Notes: generated from the letters alone by a model not told the origin. A stretch of 64,000 nt of DNA from CAVZZV01 sp963779845 (GCA_963779845.1 CAVZZV010000006.1:372001-436000), one strand, 5' to 3'; positions 51,636 through 61,355 are shown, counted from the first letter of the stretch. Made by a program: numbers and translations.

Positions 51636-52889
51636 GTGGATATTTTCAATAAAATCAAACAGAATGCCGGTCCCTTAGGTCAATACAAGCAATCTACACA
51701 TGGGTATTTCACTTTTCCTAAACTGGAGGGCGAGATTGGCCCCAGAATGATCTTTAAGGGAAAAGAAGTTTTAAACTGGAGCCTTAACAATTACATCGGT
51801 CTTGCAAATCATCCTGAGGTAAGAAAGGCAGATGCAGATGCTGCAGCAAAATATGGAATGGCTTACCCTATGGGTGCCAGAATGATGTCTGGACAGACTT
51901 CCTATCACGAAGAACTTGAAAATAAACTCGCCCGTTTCGTGAATAAAGAGGCGGCATATCTTTTAAATTTTGGCTATCAGGGTATGGTTTCCATTATTGA
52001 TACCCTCCTCGACCGAAAAGATGTGGTTGTTTACGATTCTGATTCTCATGCATGTATTCTTGACGGACTGCGTTTGCATATAGGGAAACGTTATGTATAT
52101 GGGCATAACGATATGGAAAGTTTTGAAAAGCAATTGCAGCGAGCTACAAAACTCTCTGAAGAAACCGGTGGAGGTATCCTCGTAATTACCGAAGGAGTTT
52201 TCGGAATGGTGGGCGACCTTGGGAAACTTGACGAAATTGTAAAATTCAAACAAAAGTACAATTTCCGCCTCCTGGTCGATGATGCACATGGCTTCGGTAC
52301 GATGGGTAAAACAGGTGCCGGAACAGGCGAACATTTTGACGTTCAGGATCAGATTGATGTCTACTTTTCCACCTTTGCCAAATCCATGGCAGGCATTGGT
52401 GCATTCGTGGCTGCTGATAAGTTCATTGTAGATCACCTTGCTTACAATATGCGTTCACAAATCTATGCCAAATCCTTACCAATGCCTATGACAATTGGTG
52501 CGTTGAAAAGACTCGAACTCCTTCAAACAAAACCGGAGCTGAGAAAACAACTATGGGATGTCGTCTCTGCCTTGCAGAAAGGATTCAAGGAAAAAGGTTT
52601 TAATATTGGCAAAGCAGAATCTCCTGTCACCCCTGTAATTCTTTCCGGATCAGTAGCCGAGGCAACCAACATTGTCCATGACCTGAGAGAAAATTACAGC
52701 CTTTTCTGTTCAATAGTGGTTTACCCTGTAATCCCGAAAGGAATGATTCTCTTGAGGATAATCCCAACAGCGGCCCATACTCTGGATGATGTGGCTTTTA
52801 CCATTAAAGCATTTACAGAAGTGGCTGAAAAGTTAAAAGCCGGGAAATATAACTCGGAGAAGATGGCAAATGTGGAGGTCGAGAAATAA
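51636..52889 (+). CDS. PLP-dependent alpha-oxoamine synthase-like enzyme
   Basis: A 417-residue fold-type I enzyme of the alpha-oxoamine synthase group (8-amino-7-oxononanoate synthase, glycine C-acetyltransferase, serine palmitoyltransferase). The PLP-binding motifs are seen: DDAHGFGTMG with the Asp and His near PLP, and STFAKSMAG with Lys249 as the Schiff-base residue. LNWSLNNYIGLANHPEVRKA and MGARMMSGQTSYHEELE are typical N-terminal segments. A near-identical protein type is common in Bacteroidota; whether it makes a sphingoid-type base, a sulfonolipid precursor or another product cannot be told from sequence. GTG start at 51636. Single gene with its own promoter and terminator. Confidence 0.85.
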   Translation: MDIFNKIKQNAGPLGQYKQSTHGYFTFPKLEGEIGPRMIFKGKEVLNWSLNNYIGLANHPEVRKADADAAAKYGMAYPMGARMMSGQTSYHEELENKLARFVNKEAAYLLNFGYQGMVSIIDTLLDRKDVVVYDSDSHACILDGLRLHIGKRYVYGHNDMESFEKQLQRATKLSEETGGGILVITEGVFGMVGDLGKLDEIVKFKQKYNFRLLVDDAHGFGTMGKTGAGTGEHFDVQDQIDVYFSTFAKSMAGIGAFVAADKFIVDHLAYNMRSQIYAKSLPMPMTIGALKRLELLQTKPELRKQLWDVVSALQKGFKEKGFNIGKAESPVTPVILSGSVAEATNIVHDLRENYSLFCSIVVYPVIPKGMILLRIIPTAAHTLDDVAFTIKAFTEVAEKLKAGKYNSEKMANVEVEK

Positions 52890-52960
52890 TGGATGCAAAA
52901 ATCTTTTTCAAAACAGATCCGATATTTCAATTAATCGATAATAAGCGTAAAAAATGATAA

Positions 52961-52996
52961 AAAAAATCCCATTGAAAATCATCAATGGGATTTTTT
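52961..52996. terminator. Bidirectional intrinsic terminator
   Basis: A 15-bp perfect stem, AAAAAATCCCATTGA (52961-52975) and its complement (52982-52996), with a 6-nt loop. The flanking A and T tracts make it work on both strands, as expected between two convergent genes (oxoamine synthase on plus, fasciclin on minus). Confidence 0.92.
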
Positions 52997-53001
52997 GAAT
53001 C

Positions 53002-53784
53002 CTATTTAATTACAAACTTCTTTGTTGTTATTGCTTCTGATGAGTTAGCCCTCAGAAAATATACACCTGACTTAAAACCCCGGACGTCAATGATATCGTT
53101 GACATCTTGGATCTCCCTTTCCAGGAGTTTAGTGCCTGCGGAATTAAATATCTGAAGGGTTCCCCCGGAGAATCCGGGATCAGAAATATTCAAGGTCAGA
53201 TATTCCCTGACAGGATTGGGATAAATATTAAAACTCAAGGAAGAACGACTTTCACTAAATATTCCCGTCGGGAGGCTCAATACTGCATTTATCACATGCA
53301 CCACCCCGTTATCGGCTTCAATGTCGGCCACGGTGACTTTCGCATTGTTGATAAACACCCCGTCAGCATTTTTCGTGACCGTGAAATCTTTCCCAAGCAG
53401 TGTGGTGGCCATCTGACCATCGCTCAGACTCCCCGACATGATCTTCCCGGAGACCACATGGTATTTCAGGATGTCGGCCAGTTGTCCGGTCGGATCTGCC
53501 AGCAAACTCTCTATTGTTCCGGCTGGCAGGGCTGCAAAGGCTGCATCGGTCGGAGCAAACAGCGTGAAGGGTCCCTCCCCCGAAAGATCATCGGCCAGTT
53601 CTGCTGCAATCACAGCAGCTTTAAGAGTGGTATGATCCGCACTGTTCACCACAATATCTACTATGGTTGAAGCAGGATCTGCTGAATAAATTTTCCCATT
53701 TGAAATGAAGAAAACCATCAGAAGCAGGAGAATCATCCGGAATCGGTTTCCGGTAAATCTTTGTGTAATCATTTGTTTTTCCAT
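53002..53784 (-). CDS. Fasciclin-domain protein with type IX secretion sorting domain
   Basis: A 260-residue secreted protein. A signal peptide (about 1-35, MILLLLMVFFISNGKIYSAD) precedes one fasciclin (FAS1) adhesion domain, seen in TLKAAVIAAELADDLSGEGP, FTLFAPTDAAFAALPAGTIE and YHVVSGKIMSGSLSDGQ, ending VVHVINAVL. The C-terminus (about 185-260) is a type IX secretion sorting domain: FNIYPNPVREYLTLNISD, then GVYFLRANSSEAITTKKFVIK. The start ATG 53784 is preferred over the upstream frame extension. Single gene, in front of an AT-rich divergent region. It is a likely surface adhesion protein and marks the type IX system as present. Confidence 0.9.
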   Translation of the reverse strand: MEKQMITQRFTGNRFRMILLLLMVFFISNGKIYSADPASTIVDIVVNSADHTTLKAAVIAAELADDLSGEGPFTLFAPTDAAFAALPAGTIESLLADPTGQLADILKYHVVSGKIMSGSLSDGQMATTLLGKDFTVTKNADGVFINNAKVTVADIEADNGVVHVINAVLSLPTGIFSESRSSLSFNIYPNPVREYLTLNISDPGFSGGTLQIFNSAGTKLLEREIQDVNDIIDVRGFKSGVYFLRANSSEAITTKKFVIK

Positions 53785-54064
53785 AACCTTTTTAATTTTA
53801 GTTTGAATAATAAACACAAAAAAACAATATATTGTTTAATCTTTATTGTGTTTTATTAAACACTTTTTTTATTAAAGTAAAGGATATGGAGAAATAAAAT
53901 TATTCTATATCACTTGTTTTGAATTGTTTATAGAACTTAAATGAGTAATTACATCGACAATATAAATATTTTGCATTAAATTATATTTAACATTTATTTA
54001 ATTATATTAAACATGATATTAGCTCGTACTCAGAAAAAAACATTCGGAATTTTCTCCATTTTGT
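53785..54064. other. AT-rich intergenic region
   Basis: About 280 bp upstream of the fasciclin gene with no open frame of note. It is rich in A and T tracts and contains several TTAAACA-like words; ACAATATATTGT (53824-53835) is a short palindrome. The fasciclin promoter should be here, on the minus strand. Confidence 0.45.
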
Positions 54065-54093
54065 AAAAAAAAAGGACGTTTCATGAAACGTCC
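54065..54093 (-). terminator. Intrinsic terminator of small membrane protein gene
   Basis: A perfect 20-nt palindrome at 54074-54093 forms a GC-containing hairpin, followed on the minus strand by a 9-nt T tract (54065-54073 complement). It lies 37 bp after the stop of the minus-strand gene at 54131. Confidence 0.88.
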
Positions 54094-54130
54094 CTTCAAA
54101 ATAAATTCAAATTTTAGAGATTAATCAGGA

Positions 54131-54451
54131 TCATAACAGAATTAAGAGTATAATAATAATAAGCAGCACACCTCCGGATATATAAATTCCATAACCGTTT
54201 TGGTGCATTTTCATTTCTTTTTCCATCGCAGTCAACTCAGATTTAATCCCTTTTCGGGTATCTTTATCGAGTGAATGGATATCAAGAGCATGCAACTCTT
54301 CAATTCTGGATTCTAAAAGTTGAACTCTGTCTTCTCTTTGTTCAACCGTCATTTCTTTTAAGGTTTTCCTGTCAAGTTGCTCAACCGGCCCATTCGCCAT
54401 TGCGACCATCCCGATAAGAATTCCTGCACATAAAAAAATAAGTTTTCTCAT
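54131..54451 (-). CDS. Small exported membrane protein of unknown function
   Basis: A 106-residue protein with a signal peptide (MRKLIFLCAGILIGMVAMAN), a charged helical middle with coiled-coil character (LKEMTVEQREDRVQLLESRI then EELHALDIHSLDKDTRKGIK), and a C-terminal membrane helix (GIYISGGVLLIIIILLILL). Such a layout suggests an envelope-anchored small protein. No family was recognised. It has its own terminator and faces the plus-strand glycosyltransferase gene divergently. Confidence 0.7.
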   Translation of the reverse strand: MRKLIFLCAGILIGMVAMANGPVEQLDRKTLKEMTVEQREDRVQLLESRIEELHALDIHSLDKDTRKGIKSELTAMEKEMKMHQNGYGIYISGGVLLIIIILLILL

Positions 54452-54679
54452 AATTGTTTAGTTTTAACCGGTAAAAGATTCCGGAGATGTTAATAATAAG
54501 GTGGAGACGGTGCAAAAATATCACCAAATCCATTCTCGGCAGTGAAAAAAATTTTGTAAATAATTGAATATGTGATTTTTAAAGTTTTTTAAAATTTAAA
54601 TCATTCTTCCAACCAATGAATATTATTCCTCAATTGTGGTTATACTTCCCCATACTGAAGGGGTAATAAAGTAATAATA

Positions 54680-56764
54680 ATGAATAAATTTGGCCATAAA
54701 ATTTCAAGAATGTCAAAAAACCGTTCCCAATTGCTTTTCCTATTTTTGTTATTGATCGTTTCATTTTTTTATGATTATCAAGAGATTATTTTCAAGCGGC
54801 CTCAATCTGTACATGCCTGGCGTCAATCCGATTGTGCCTCTCTGGCATTGAACTATTCCGAAGAGGGAATGAGATTTTTCCAACCGGAGACCCACAACCT
54901 GACCTCCGATAATGGGACAAGCGGCAAAGCAGCTACCAGCGAAACACCTTTATTGTATTATGGGGTGGCCCTATTGTATAAAATATTCGGGAGTCATGAA
55001 TTTCTCTACAGAATTTTCAATACTCTCATTTTTCTGATGGGACTTTTCTTCCTCTTTCGCTTGGTCTATGAGCAGATCCATGATTTTTTCTGGTCTGCCT
55101 TTCTTCCCCTGCTTTTATTCTCCTCGCCCGTTATTACCTATTATGCCAATAACTTTCTTTCTGATTCCACCGCCCTTTCGATGGTATTTATCGGTTGGTT
55201 TTTCTTTTTCCGCTTTTCAAAAGGTGGGCGACATTCCCACTTATATTGGAGCATGTTTTTCTTTGGTCTGGCCATGTCCCTGAAAATTACTGCGGGATTA
55301 AGCCTCTTTGCCATAGGAGGGATCTTCCTCCTGGAATCGGTTTTTAGGCTCAAAATTCTCCCGGGGAAGGGAAAAGTTTTTCCTAATCCCCAAAAGTTTC
55401 TCATTTCTGCCATTTTATCCATAATTCCCGCATTATGCTGGATCATTTATGCCGCCCATTACAATTCATTGCACGGAAGCACCTATTTTTCGACAACAAC
55501 CTTTCCCCTATGGGAATTAAAAAAGGATGAGATTATGAGGGTGATAGAAAATATAAGAAAAATTTGGTTGAGTGAATATTTTCATTTTTCAGCTTACAGT
55601 CTTTTCGCCCTTTGTATTGCCTATTTTTTATTTCACCTTCGGCGCATAACCCCATTGATCCTTTACATTACCCTATTTTTAGGTTCCGGCGTTATCGCAT
55701 TTGTTTTGCTTCAATTCTGGACATTTCGGGATCATGATTATTACACGATCAATCTATATATCTTTCCGGCATTCCTTTTACTCCTTTTTATTGATTCATT
55801 ATACCGATACCATACCAACCTGGCCTCCTCGGTATTTATCAAGATTTTGTTTTCCATCATTCTGATTGTTAATATTTTTCACGCAAAAAGCAGTCTTAAA
55901 GAACGGTATGAAGGTTGGTTCATGGAGCCTACGCAAACCCTGGAAGCTTTTTATACCATTAGTCCCTACCTCAGAGAAATTGGAATTGAACAAGGGGATA
56001 CCGTAATTTCCATGGCAGGTAACAGTCATGTAAGTCTCTATCTGATGGATCTAAAGGGTTGGACGGAACATACCGATAAACGTTTAGGAAGAGAGGAAAA
56101 TGTGAGTTATAATCAGGACAGTGCGGGAATTGCCAGATCCATTTCAAATGGTGCCAAATATCTGATTATAAATGGAATTACTCAAATTTACGAAAAACCA
56201 TTCCTGCAGCCTTATCTAAAAAATCTGAAGGGTAATTATAGAGGCCTCCTGATCTTTGGGTTAGCGGTGGACAGTACCAACTACCATGTGGAAAAACTGG
56301 TATTGAAATCCAAACTTCATTGTGATGCGGAAACACTGGACGAAACAGGTTCGTTTTTTATAGGTTCCCCCGACAATGTGCTCCTTGAATTCGGGAACCT
56401 GAGAACCAACAAGAGTGCCCATTCCGGTAGCTATTCCCTCGAATTGAATGAAGAAAATCCTTACGGGATGACTCTCGTGATCCCTCCCTTGGATTTCGCC
56501 GATAAGCTTACCATCAGCGCGATGGTAATGCCAAATAATAAAGAGGCGGGGATTATTATATCCGCTCTTGAAATTAATGATTTTTATCATAATGAGTGTC
56601 ACTTTGGCGAAGTAGACAGCCGGGGTTGGACTCCGGTCTCTACCACTGTATACATTGATTCTCAGCTCGAAGGCCAACCCTTGAAGGTTTATTTATACAA
56701 TCCAGGAGCACAGGCCGTCTATTTCGATGATCTTGAAATCACCCGGTATGGGCTTGCCAATTGA
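54680..56764 (+). CDS. GT39-like membrane glycosyltransferase
   Basis: A 694-residue membrane protein resembling polyprenol-linked-sugar glycosyltransferases (GT39/PMT and ArnT-like). About twelve hydrophobic segments lie in the first 450 residues. Near the N-terminus VHAWRQSDCASLALNYSEEG is the polar loop with the acidic residue expected in this superfamily. The C-terminal 200 residues are soluble and the last part (GSYSLELNEENPYGMTLVIP, TVYIDSQLEGQPLKVYLYN) looks like a carbohydrate-binding-type beta domain, YFDDLEITRYG at the end. Donor and acceptor are unknown. 48 bp before the sortilin/BNR gene. Confidence 0.75.
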   Translation: MNKFGHKISRMSKNRSQLLFLFLLLIVSFFYDYQEIIFKRPQSVHAWRQSDCASLALNYSEEGMRFFQPETHNLTSDNGTSGKAATSETPLLYYGVALLYKIFGSHEFLYRIFNTLIFLMGLFFLFRLVYEQIHDFFWSAFLPLLLFSSPVITYYANNFLSDSTALSMVFIGWFFFFRFSKGGRHSHLYWSMFFFGLAMSLKITAGLSLFAIGGIFLLESVFRLKILPGKGKVFPNPQKFLISAILSIIPALCWIIYAAHYNSLHGSTYFSTTTFPLWELKKDEIMRVIENIRKIWLSEYFHFSAYSLFALCIAYFLFHLRRITPLILYITLFLGSGVIAFVLLQFWTFRDHDYYTINLYIFPAFLLLLFIDSLYRYHTNLASSVFIKILFSIILIVNIFHAKSSLKERYEGWFMEPTQTLEAFYTISPYLREIGIEQGDTVISMAGNSHVSLYLMDLKGWTEHTDKRLGREENVSYNQDSAGIARSISNGAKYLIINGITQIYEKPFLQPYLKNLKGNYRGLLIFGLAVDSTNYHVEKLVLKSKLHCDAETLDETGSFFIGSPDNVLLEFGNLRTNKSAHSGSYSLELNEENPYGMTLVIPPLDFADKLTISAMVMPNNKEAGIIISALEINDFYHNECHFGEVDSRGWTPVSTTVYIDSQLEGQPLKVYLYNPGAQAVYFDDLEITRYGLAN

Positions 56765-56812
56765 AAATAGTTATGTAATTTAAGCCTCTAAATCCACACT
56801 TTAATTTTTATA

Positions 56813-59800
56813 ATGATGGTACCAATTTTGCCCAGATTAAACCCAGCAAAAAAAACATTTTTATTCCTTGTGCTGATCTCCTCCATTAGTCTCTCAGCAT
56901 TGGCTTTACCCCCCGCTAAAAAAAAGATAAATACTGGGGAACCTGAAGACACCACTAAGTCTAACATTTACAATGGATTAAAATTCAGAAATATAGGCCC
57001 CGCTTTTACATCGGGAAGAATCGCGGATTTCGCGGTGAACCCAAACAACCCCTCAGAATATTATGTAGCAGTGGCCTCCGGTAATGTTTGGAAAACAGAA
57101 AATAGCGGCACCACCTTTAATCCGGTATTCGATAAGTTCGGTGCCTACTCAACCGGCATTGTGAAAATGGACCCAAATAATCATAATCATGTTTGGATCG
57201 GTACGGGTGAAAACAATCATCAGAGAGCCCTTGGCTATGGTGACGGGGTGTATAAATCTGTGGATGGCGGAAAGAACTGGAAGAATATGGGATTGAAAGA
57301 TTCACGCCAAATAGGGGGTATTGTAATTGATCCCAGGAATTCGGATGTCATTTTTGTAGCTGCGGAAGGATCCGCCTGGGGAGCTGGAGGAGACCGGGGA
57401 CTGTACAAATCTGCCGATGGGGGTGAAAACTGGAAAAAAGTTCTGGAGATAAGTGAAAATACCGGAGTAAACAATATCATAATGGATCCGCAAAATCCTG
57501 ATATTTTATATGCCACAAGCGAGCAGCGGCGCAGGCATGTGTTCACGAAAATAGGAGGCGGACCCGAATCCACTGTATATAAGTCAACCGACAATGGTGA
57601 AACATGGCGGAAAATCAATAAAGGCTTGCCCACAGTCGATATGGGCGGAATGGGAATTGCCGTCTCTCCCATCGACCATAACATCCTGTATCTCATTGTG
57701 GAAGCCGCGGAAGATCAAAGTGGATTTTACCGTTCCCGGGACCGGGGAGAATCATGGGAACGCATGAGCGATTATGCTTCAAGTGGCCAGTATTACAATG
57801 AAATATATTGTGATCCCAATGAGGTTGGAGTGGTTTATTCTGTTGAAACTTTTACCAAAATTACAGAGGATGGAGGCAAAACGTGGAACAATCTCGGTAA
57901 TGAAAAGAGACATGTAGACGATCATGCCCTGTGGATTGATCCTGACAATAGCAAGCACCTGCTTATTGGAGGGGACGGTGGAATTTATGAAACCTTTGAC
58001 CGCGGCAAATCATGGATTTTCAAAAGCAATCTTCCGGTAACCCAATTTTACAGGGTCCAGGTGGACAATGATTATCCTTTTTACAATGTTTACGGGGGGA
58101 CCCAGGACAATAACAGCTTTGGAGGTCCCTCTCAGAACTTTAGCTCGGAAGGGGTTACAAGCGAAGATTGGTTTCCGATTCTTGGAGGAGATGGATTCTG
58201 GGTCCAGATTGATCCGGAAGATCCCAATATCATTTATTGTGAATCACAGTATGGCAATATCGTCCGGTATGATAAAAAAACCGGTGAACAACTGGGCATA
58301 AAGCCAATGCCCCGGAAAGGGGAACAAACCTATAAATGGAACTGGGATACCCCACTGATCATCAGTCCTCATGATAAAAAGCGCCTGTACCTGGCTGCCA
58401 ATAAAGTTTTTCGCTCTGATGACCGTGGCGATTCATGGAAAGTCATCAGCGACGATATTACCTCGCAGGTTGACAGGAATACATGGCCGGTAATGGATCA
58501 ATACTGGAGCATAGATGCTGTGGTAAAGGACGTTTCCACCAGTCTTTTCGGCACTGCTGTTGCCCTGGATGAATCCCCTCTCCAGGAGGATCTTTTATAT
58601 GTCGGAACAGATGACGGGGTCATTTCCGTAACGGAAGATGCCGGAGAGACCTGGCGGCAAAGCAAAAGCTTTCCCGGTCTGCCCGATTTTTCTTATGTAA
58701 GTGATCTTATGGCATCCAAACATGATGAAAATGTAGTTTATGCCTCCTTCAATAACCTCAAGCGGGATGATTTTAAACCCTATGTTCTCAAAAGCAGTGA
58801 CAAGGGAAAAACATGGACTTCTATTTCCTCCAACCTTCCTGAAAATGGTACTGTACACACCCTACAGCAGGATTTTATAAATCCTGCCCTACTTTTTGCG
58901 GGAACGGAATTTGGAATATTCTTTTCCCTGGATGGGGGAAAAGATTGGACCCAGTTAAAATCGGGGATTCCAACCATCGCTATCCGGGATATAGCCATTC
59001 AAAAACGGGAAACCGATCTGGTTCTGGCATCATTTGGACGTGGATTTTTCATTCTTGACGACTATACCCCATTGCGTGAACTGACAGCCAATGAAAAGAT
59101 AAAGGAACAGGAAGCTTATATCTTTAGTATTCCTGATGCCCTGATGTACATACAAACTGATGGCAAATACGGTCAGGGGTCTGCCCTATATTCTGCGCCG
59201 AATCCCGATTTTGGAGCCATTATCACCTACTACCTCAAGGAGGTTCCCAAAACCCGAAAGGCTACCCGAAAGGAAAATGAGAAAAACCTCATTAAGGAGA
59301 AAAAACCTATTCCTCAACCTGACATCAAAGAATTGATGGAAGAAAACGAGGAGATTGCTCCTTACCTTGTTTTCACTATCACGGATGCTGACGGGAATGT
59401 GGTCCGGAAGATAAATCAAACGGCCACTTCAGGCATTAGCCGTTTTAACTGGGATTTAAGATACGATAGTCCTTTTCCGCCAAAGAACAAGGATAAATTC
59501 AATCCTGTAGCCAAACCCGGGGCAGGATTTCTGTCTCTTCCCGGAAGGTATAGGGTTAGTATGGATATGGTGGTCAGGGGCGAGTTACGAAACATGGCAG
59601 GCCCGAAAGAATTTGAAATCAAGCCACTCGAAAATACTGCCTTGCCAGTTAAAGACCGGACCGAAGCATTGGCTTTCGATAAAAAAGTGTACGATTTAGC
59701 CAGAGTAATGCGGGGAAGCCAGGAACTTGCTCAAACAAATCTGGAAAAGATTGTTGAAATTAAACAAATCCTTTCACAAGCCTCCGGTGCAAATTGGGAG

Positions 59801-60106
59801 ATGATGAAGAAAGCCAGCCGGATCGAACAAGACCTTCAGGAGATTCTCTTTGAATTTAAAGGCCCTGAAGCCAAAGCCAGCGCAGAGGAGCTGCCTCCCA
59901 TGGATGTGCCATTGAACGACAGGCTCAATGCGATCATATACGATTCATGGAGCACAACTTACGGGACAACAGGTTCGATGAGCCAAAACTATACCATACT
60001 TGAAGAGATATTTCCTCCGGTAAAGGAAAAATTGGAAAGGGTTTTAATGGAAATCGAAGATTTGGAAAAGAGTATGGAAAAGGCCGGGGTGCCCACGCCA
60101 AAATAA
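56813..60106 (+). CDS. Secreted BNR / sortilin-type beta-propeller protein
   Basis: A 1097-residue exported protein with a signal peptide (LFLVLISSISLSALALP) and two beta-propellers built of BNR (Asp-box) repeats. Ten Asp boxes are visible, e.g. SVDGGKNW, SADGGENW, STDNGETW, SRDRGESW, TFDRGKSW, SDDRGDSW, TEDAGETW, SSDKGKTW and SLDGGKDW. LRNIGPAFTSGRIADFAV-type beginnings and the VPS10/sortilin-like fold are common to the WD40/YVTN/BNR-like family of Bacteroidota. After about residue 760 come a further beta domain and a C-terminal helical part (RSEELPPMDVPLNDRLNAII region). The ligand or substrate is unknown. Start ATG 56813; no sorting domain is apparent. Confidence 0.85.
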   Translation: MMVPILPRLNPAKKTFLFLVLISSISLSALALPPAKKKINTGEPEDTTKSNIYNGLKFRNIGPAFTSGRIADFAVNPNNPSEYYVAVASGNVWKTENSGTTFNPVFDKFGAYSTGIVKMDPNNHNHVWIGTGENNHQRALGYGDGVYKSVDGGKNWKNMGLKDSRQIGGIVIDPRNSDVIFVAAEGSAWGAGGDRGLYKSADGGENWKKVLEISENTGVNNIIMDPQNPDILYATSEQRRRHVFTKIGGGPESTVYKSTDNGETWRKINKGLPTVDMGGMGIAVSPIDHNILYLIVEAAEDQSGFYRSRDRGESWERMSDYASSGQYYNEIYCDPNEVGVVYSVETFTKITEDGGKTWNNLGNEKRHVDDHALWIDPDNSKHLLIGGDGGIYETFDRGKSWIFKSNLPVTQFYRVQVDNDYPFYNVYGGTQDNNSFGGPSQNFSSEGVTSEDWFPILGGDGFWVQIDPEDPNIIYCESQYGNIVRYDKKTGEQLGIKPMPRKGEQTYKWNWDTPLIISPHDKKRLYLAANKVFRSDDRGDSWKVISDDITSQVDRNTWPVMDQYWSIDAVVKDVSTSLFGTAVALDESPLQEDLLYVGTDDGVISVTEDAGETWRQSKSFPGLPDFSYVSDLMASKHDENVVYASFNNLKRDDFKPYVLKSSDKGKTWTSISSNLPENGTVHTLQQDFINPALLFAGTEFGIFFSLDGGKDWTQLKSGIPTIAIRDIAIQKRETDLVLASFGRGFFILDDYTPLRELTANEKIKEQEAYIFSIPDALMYIQTDGKYGQGSALYSAPNPDFGAIITYYLKEVPKTRKATRKENEKNLIKEKKPIPQPDIKELMEENEEIAPYLVFTITDADGNVVRKINQTATSGISRFNWDLRYDSPFPPKNKDKFNPVAKPGAGFLSLPGRYRVSMDMVVRGELRNMAGPKEFEIKPLENTALPVKDRTEALAFDKKVYDLARVMRGSQELAQTNLEKIVEIKQILSQASGANWEMMKKASRIEQDLQEILFEFKGPEAKASAEELPPMDVPLNDRLNAIIYDSWSTTYGTTGSMSQNYTILEEIFPPVKEKLERVLMEIEDLEKSMEKAGVPTPK

Positions 60107-60207
60107 TTCCCTTTTTTCGGTTTTTTCATATTTTTTTTTTCGTATATTGCAACTATTCCTGAAAAAATCAGTTTAAAGAAGTGACTGTTTAATTTTTAAT
60201 TTGAAGT

Positions 60208-60336
60208 ATGAAGAAACTAGCTTTTATTTTAGTTGTTGTTTTTTTCCTTGGCGTGCTCTTAACATCCTGCAATAAAAAAGCCTGCCCTGCTTATAGCCAA
60301 AACAATCAGGAGCAGACGGAAAACCCCGCAACATAG
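60208..60336 (+). CDS. Small 42-residue lipoprotein
   Basis: A short gene, MKKLAFILVVVFFLGVLLTS then C at residue 21: a clean lipoprotein signal. The mature part is only 22 residues, CNKKACPAYSQNNQEQTENP then AT. The CPAYS word recalls other tiny Bacteroidota lipoproteins, but no family was named. The stop lies 34 bp before a strong terminator (60370-60415), so it is a genuine transcription unit of one gene. A role in the envelope is plausible. Confidence 0.75.
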   Translation: MKKLAFILVVVFFLGVLLTSCNKKACPAYSQNNQEQTENPAT

Positions 60337-60369
60337 GAACACTGTATTAACCTCCTTTAGGGAAATCAT

Positions 60370-60415
60370 TGCAGATGGTATCCGGGCTCAGTCCGGCCCC
60401 ATCTGCATTTTTTTT
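60370..60415 (+). terminator. Intrinsic terminator of small lipoprotein gene
   Basis: TGCAGATGG (60370-60378) pairs with CCATCTGCA (60399-60407), with an inner CCGG/CCGG pair, and is followed by a run of T (60408-60415). It is directly after the 42-residue lipoprotein gene and points in its direction. Confidence 0.9.
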
Positions 60416-60509
60416 ATTGAAGAAACCAGTATTGAATTTTCAAAATGTTTTTAAAAACTAAACTTTCAAATGGCCCTCTTGTTATAACCATTTTGTATAT
60501 TTGTTCCCA

Positions 60510-61355
60510 ATGAAGAAAATTTTAGTCATTAGTTTTATTTCATTTTTCCTCTTTCAGGGAGCAGGATTTTTGCGTGCACAAGGAGAACTTGATCTGGAGA
60601 AGAAAGTGATCCTCAGGGATGAGAGGACTTTCGGCGTATTCCTCAATTCCAACGGAATTAGTGGCGATTATACTTACCTCAAGAGAATTAATGCAAGGAA
60701 TCATAAGCTATATCAGTTAGAGTTAATGGGGGTTAAACATCCCAAGGAGGTTAAGCTTACAAACAGCAGCAGTTATTATAACCAGAGGAGTTTTATCTTC
60801 GGAAAACAAAATGTTTTTTTTCAGCTCCGGGGTCAATATGGCCGGGAAAGTGAACTATTTCGAAAAAATGACAAGGGAGGGATCTCCATTCGATATTTTT
60901 ATAGCATCGGCCCTACCATTGGTATCCTTAAGCCCATATATTATGATATGGTTTATTTGGATCCTGATTTGTATGAGGTATACAGGGTTGAAAAATTCAG
61001 TACCTCAACCCATCAATCGAACATCGCGGGCAAGGCCTCTTTTTTTAAGGGATTCAATGAAATTTCCTTTGTTCCCGGAGCTTCGGTCAAAATGGGCTTT
61101 TCTTTCGAATATTCAAAACAGGATATTACAGTTCACGCCCTCGATATTGGCATGGGCATGGATCTTTTCACCAAAGGAATACCAATTCTTGCCACCGAAA
61201 ATAATAATTTCTACTTTTTTAATCTTTATGCGGGCTATCGTTTCGGGAAGGTTATCAACATCGCTGAATCCGCCCGCTCAAAATCATGGCTTGAAAAAGT
61301 CAGGGATGCGCGGCAGCAACGAAAACTCCAGAACAAAACAGAAACAGCAGAATAG
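60510..61355 (+). CDS. Exported protein of unknown function
   Basis: A 281-residue protein with a signal peptide (MKKILVISFISFFLFQGAGF, ending RAQ) and a beta-rich body: TFGVFLNSNGISGDYTYLKR, QNVFFQLRGQYGRESELF, GGISIRYFYSIGPTIGILKP and FYFFNLYAGYRFGKVINIA, where the last strand resembles an outer-membrane strand. It could be a small outer-membrane barrel or lattice protein, but the tail after it (SWLEKVRDARQQRKLQNKTE) is charged. ATG 60510 is chosen; TATATTTG (60496-60503) lies just upstream and matches the -7 consensus, giving a very short or absent leader. Confidence 0.65.
   Translation: MKKILVISFISFFLFQGAGFLRAQGELDLEKKVILRDERTFGVFLNSNGISGDYTYLKRINARNHKLYQLELMGVKHPKEVKLTNSSSYYNQRSFIFGKQNVFFQLRGQYGRESELFRKNDKGGISIRYFYSIGPTIGILKPIYYDMVYLDPDLYEVYRVEKFSTSTHQSNIAGKASFFKGFNEISFVPGASVKMGFSFEYSKQDITVHALDIGMGMDLFTKGIPILATENNNFYFFNLYAGYRFGKVINIAESARSKSWLEKVRDARQQRKLQNKTETAE

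Noticed and set aside
53107..53670. A plus-strand frame of 187 codons
   Set aside because: It is antisense to the clearly real fasciclin gene and has no recognisable domain.
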